From Oscillospiraceae bacterium (lineage in GTDB: Bacteria; Bacillota; Clostridia; Oscillospirales; Oscillospiraceae), in the NCBI GenBank assembly GCA_020866945.1, contig JAJBVW010000162.1:1-5873 (forward strand): a DNA stretch of 5,873 nt, in the 5' to 3' direction. Of the stretch, positions 4,861-5,873 are shown one piece after another. The stretch's first letter is position 1, and each line of letters begins with the position of its first letter. Under the pieces are notes generated by a model. That model searched no databases, was not told the DNA's origin, and saw only the letters and a program-made list of their open reading frames with translations. The position numbers and the translations under genes were made by a program.

Positions 4861-5873
4861 ATGGATATGGATAAACCCATGAACACAGCGCCGGACAAAA
4901 GCACGCCAAAAATCGTCACAAAGGATTTTGTCCTCCTGTTCGCTATGGCGCTCATGCTGTATACGGGCATGAATATGCTCACGGTTATTGTTCCGCTATT
5001 TGTCATTGAGGATCTGGGCAGTAATACAGCCATAACCGGTCTGCTGTCCACAGTGTATACTCTGGCGGCCTGTCTGACCCGTCCTGTGGCGGGAAATCTC
5101 TCCGACCGTTTTCCCCGGCGAGCTATTATGGTGGCAGGCTGCGTCATTTTTCTTGCGGCCAGCGCCTTTTGTGGACTCATTCCTGTCCTTGCGGCCCTGT
5201 TTCTGGGGCGTATTTTGCAGGGCGTGGGCTATTCTGTGGCCTCCACAGCAAACAACACGGCCTCCCTGGATGTGATACCGCCCAGCCGGTTGGGGGAGGG
5301 CATTGGATACTTTGGCATGAGCCAGTCTGTGGCTGGCGCTATTGGCCCTGCCCTGGCCTCGGTTCTTGTGGGGCTGCTGGGAAACCGCTGTTCTTTTTAT
5401 GGCGTGGCGGCCTGTGGGCTGCTGGGCGTTATTATGGCGCTGTGCGTGAACTATGAAAAGCGCAAAAACGCGCCCAAGGTGGAGAAACCGAAGGAGACGC
5501 AGTCCCGCCCTGGTCTGAAAAATATCATTGAAAAGACGGCCCTGCGGGCCGCCCTCGTTGAATTTGCATCCCTGTTCTGCATTGTGAGCATGATGTGCTT
5601 CGCTACGCCGTATCTAAAGGTGACTCGGGGCTTTGCAGCGTGGGTGCCAGGGGTGTTTTTTGCCGTCAGTGCGGGGGTCATCGTGCTGCTGCGGCTGGCA
5701 TTTTCCCGATTTGTGGGAAAATGCTCCCATCTGGTTTTTCTGCTGCCCGCTTATGGGGCGATGATTCTGCTCTGCCTTGGCCTGCCCCACGCGGAAAGTG
5801 CGGCGGCGGTGATTGCCATGGGCGTTTTATACGGCGCGGGCCACGGCCTTGTCTGGATGGCCATGGGTTATGA
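4861..5873 (+). CDS. major facilitator superfamily transporter, 3' end outside the window
   Basis: The frame is open from ATG 4861 to the edge, giving 337 residues without a stop. A short polar tail (1-20) precedes about ten hydrophobic segments: roughly 23-48, 59-78, 88-108, 110-128, 148-173, 177-195, 231-252, 261-282, 290-307 and 313-335. The hallmark MFS motif A, GNLSDRFPRR (78-87), lies in the loop after helix 2, preceded by TRP at 73-75. RILQGVG (117-123) in helix 4 matches motif B, and GYFGMSQSVAGAIGP (149-163) in helix 5 matches the motif C of drug/H+ antiporters. A charged cytoplasmic loop (196-228) divides the two halves. About two helices of a 12-helix protein are missing. It is probably a proton-coupled exporter of small molecules; substrate unknown. 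AAGGGG (4851-4856) supports the start. It lies 32 bases after gpsA, so it may share that transcript. Confidence 0.9.
   Translation, partial: MDMDKPMNTAPDKSTPKIVTKDFVLLFAMALMLYTGMNMLTVIVPLFVIEDLGSNTAITGLLSTVYTLAACLTRPVAGNLSDRFPRRAIMVAGCVIFLAASAFCGLIPVLAALFLGRILQGVGYSVASTANNTASLDVIPPSRLGEGIGYFGMSQSVAGAIGPALASVLVGLLGNRCSFYGVAACGLLGVIMALCVNYEKRKNAPKVEKPKETQSRPGLKNIIEKTALRAALVEFASLFCIVSMMCFATPYLKVTRGFAAWVPGVFFAVSAGVIVLLRLAFSRFVGKCSHLVFLLPAYGAMILLCLGLPHAESAAAVIAMGVLYGAGHGLVWMAMGY

Noticed and set aside
3950..4909. 319-codon minus-strand frame over gpsA
   Set aside because: It lies opposite the intact gpsA frame, with no family motif and a composition typical of antisense reading of a GC-rich gene.
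5169..5873. Plus-strand frames at 5169-5456 and 5595-5873
   Set aside because: Both are in another frame inside the continuous MFS transporter reading frame, which carries the membrane segments and MFS motifs.
1..5873. CRISPR arrays, insertion sequences, tRNA or rRNA genes, toxin-antitoxin or defence genes
   Set aside because: I looked for repeat-spacer spacing, transposase motifs, terminal inverted repeats and structured RNA genes on both strands and found none.

Overview
The window looks like chromosomal housekeeping DNA from a GC-rich Firmicute of the class Clostridia, probably a gut Oscillospiraceae-type bacterium. The evidence is the presence of RNase J, the strong AGGAGG/AAGGAG ribosome-binding sites, sigmaA-type promoters in AT-rich gaps between GC-rich genes, and the clostridial flavour of the RecR, ArsC/Spx-like and GpsA proteins. 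The assignment rests on sequence style alone; no species is claimed.

Layout. Positions 1-60 hold the first 20 codons of a minus-strand gene that leaves the window on the left. Positions 61-405 are a divergent, AT-rich control region with a good minus-strand promoter (119-147), a near-perfect direct repeat (76-95 and 132-151), a good plus-strand promoter (183-211), a stem-loop exactly where that transcript should start (217-240), and a long leader with three consecutive palindromes (334-373). Five plus-strand genes follow, then a sixth that runs off the right edge: rpe (406-1068), recR (1078-1677), RNase J (1801-3459), an ArsC/Spx-family thioredoxin-fold protein (3475-3792), gpsA (3836-4828) and a major facilitator superfamily transporter (4861 to the end, open).

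Transcription probably forms two overlapping units. rpe and recR are 9 bases apart and share the promoter at 183-211. The 123-base gap after recR holds a weak hairpin and an extended -10 promoter (1753-1761) that can drive RNase J and the genes behind it, whose gaps are only 15 to 43 bases. The genes cover pentose-phosphate metabolism, recombinational repair, RNA decay and 5'-end processing, glycerol-3-phosphate synthesis for phospholipids, and an exporter. They do not form an evident single pathway.

I see no mobile element, CRISPR array, rRNA, tRNA or recognisable new defence system. The most interesting point is in Rpe: the second catalytic aspartate of the family is an alanine (residue 179) in an otherwise intact active site. 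The leader of rpe, with its 5'-terminal stem-loop and stacked palindromes, is the main non-coding structure not explained by the genes.
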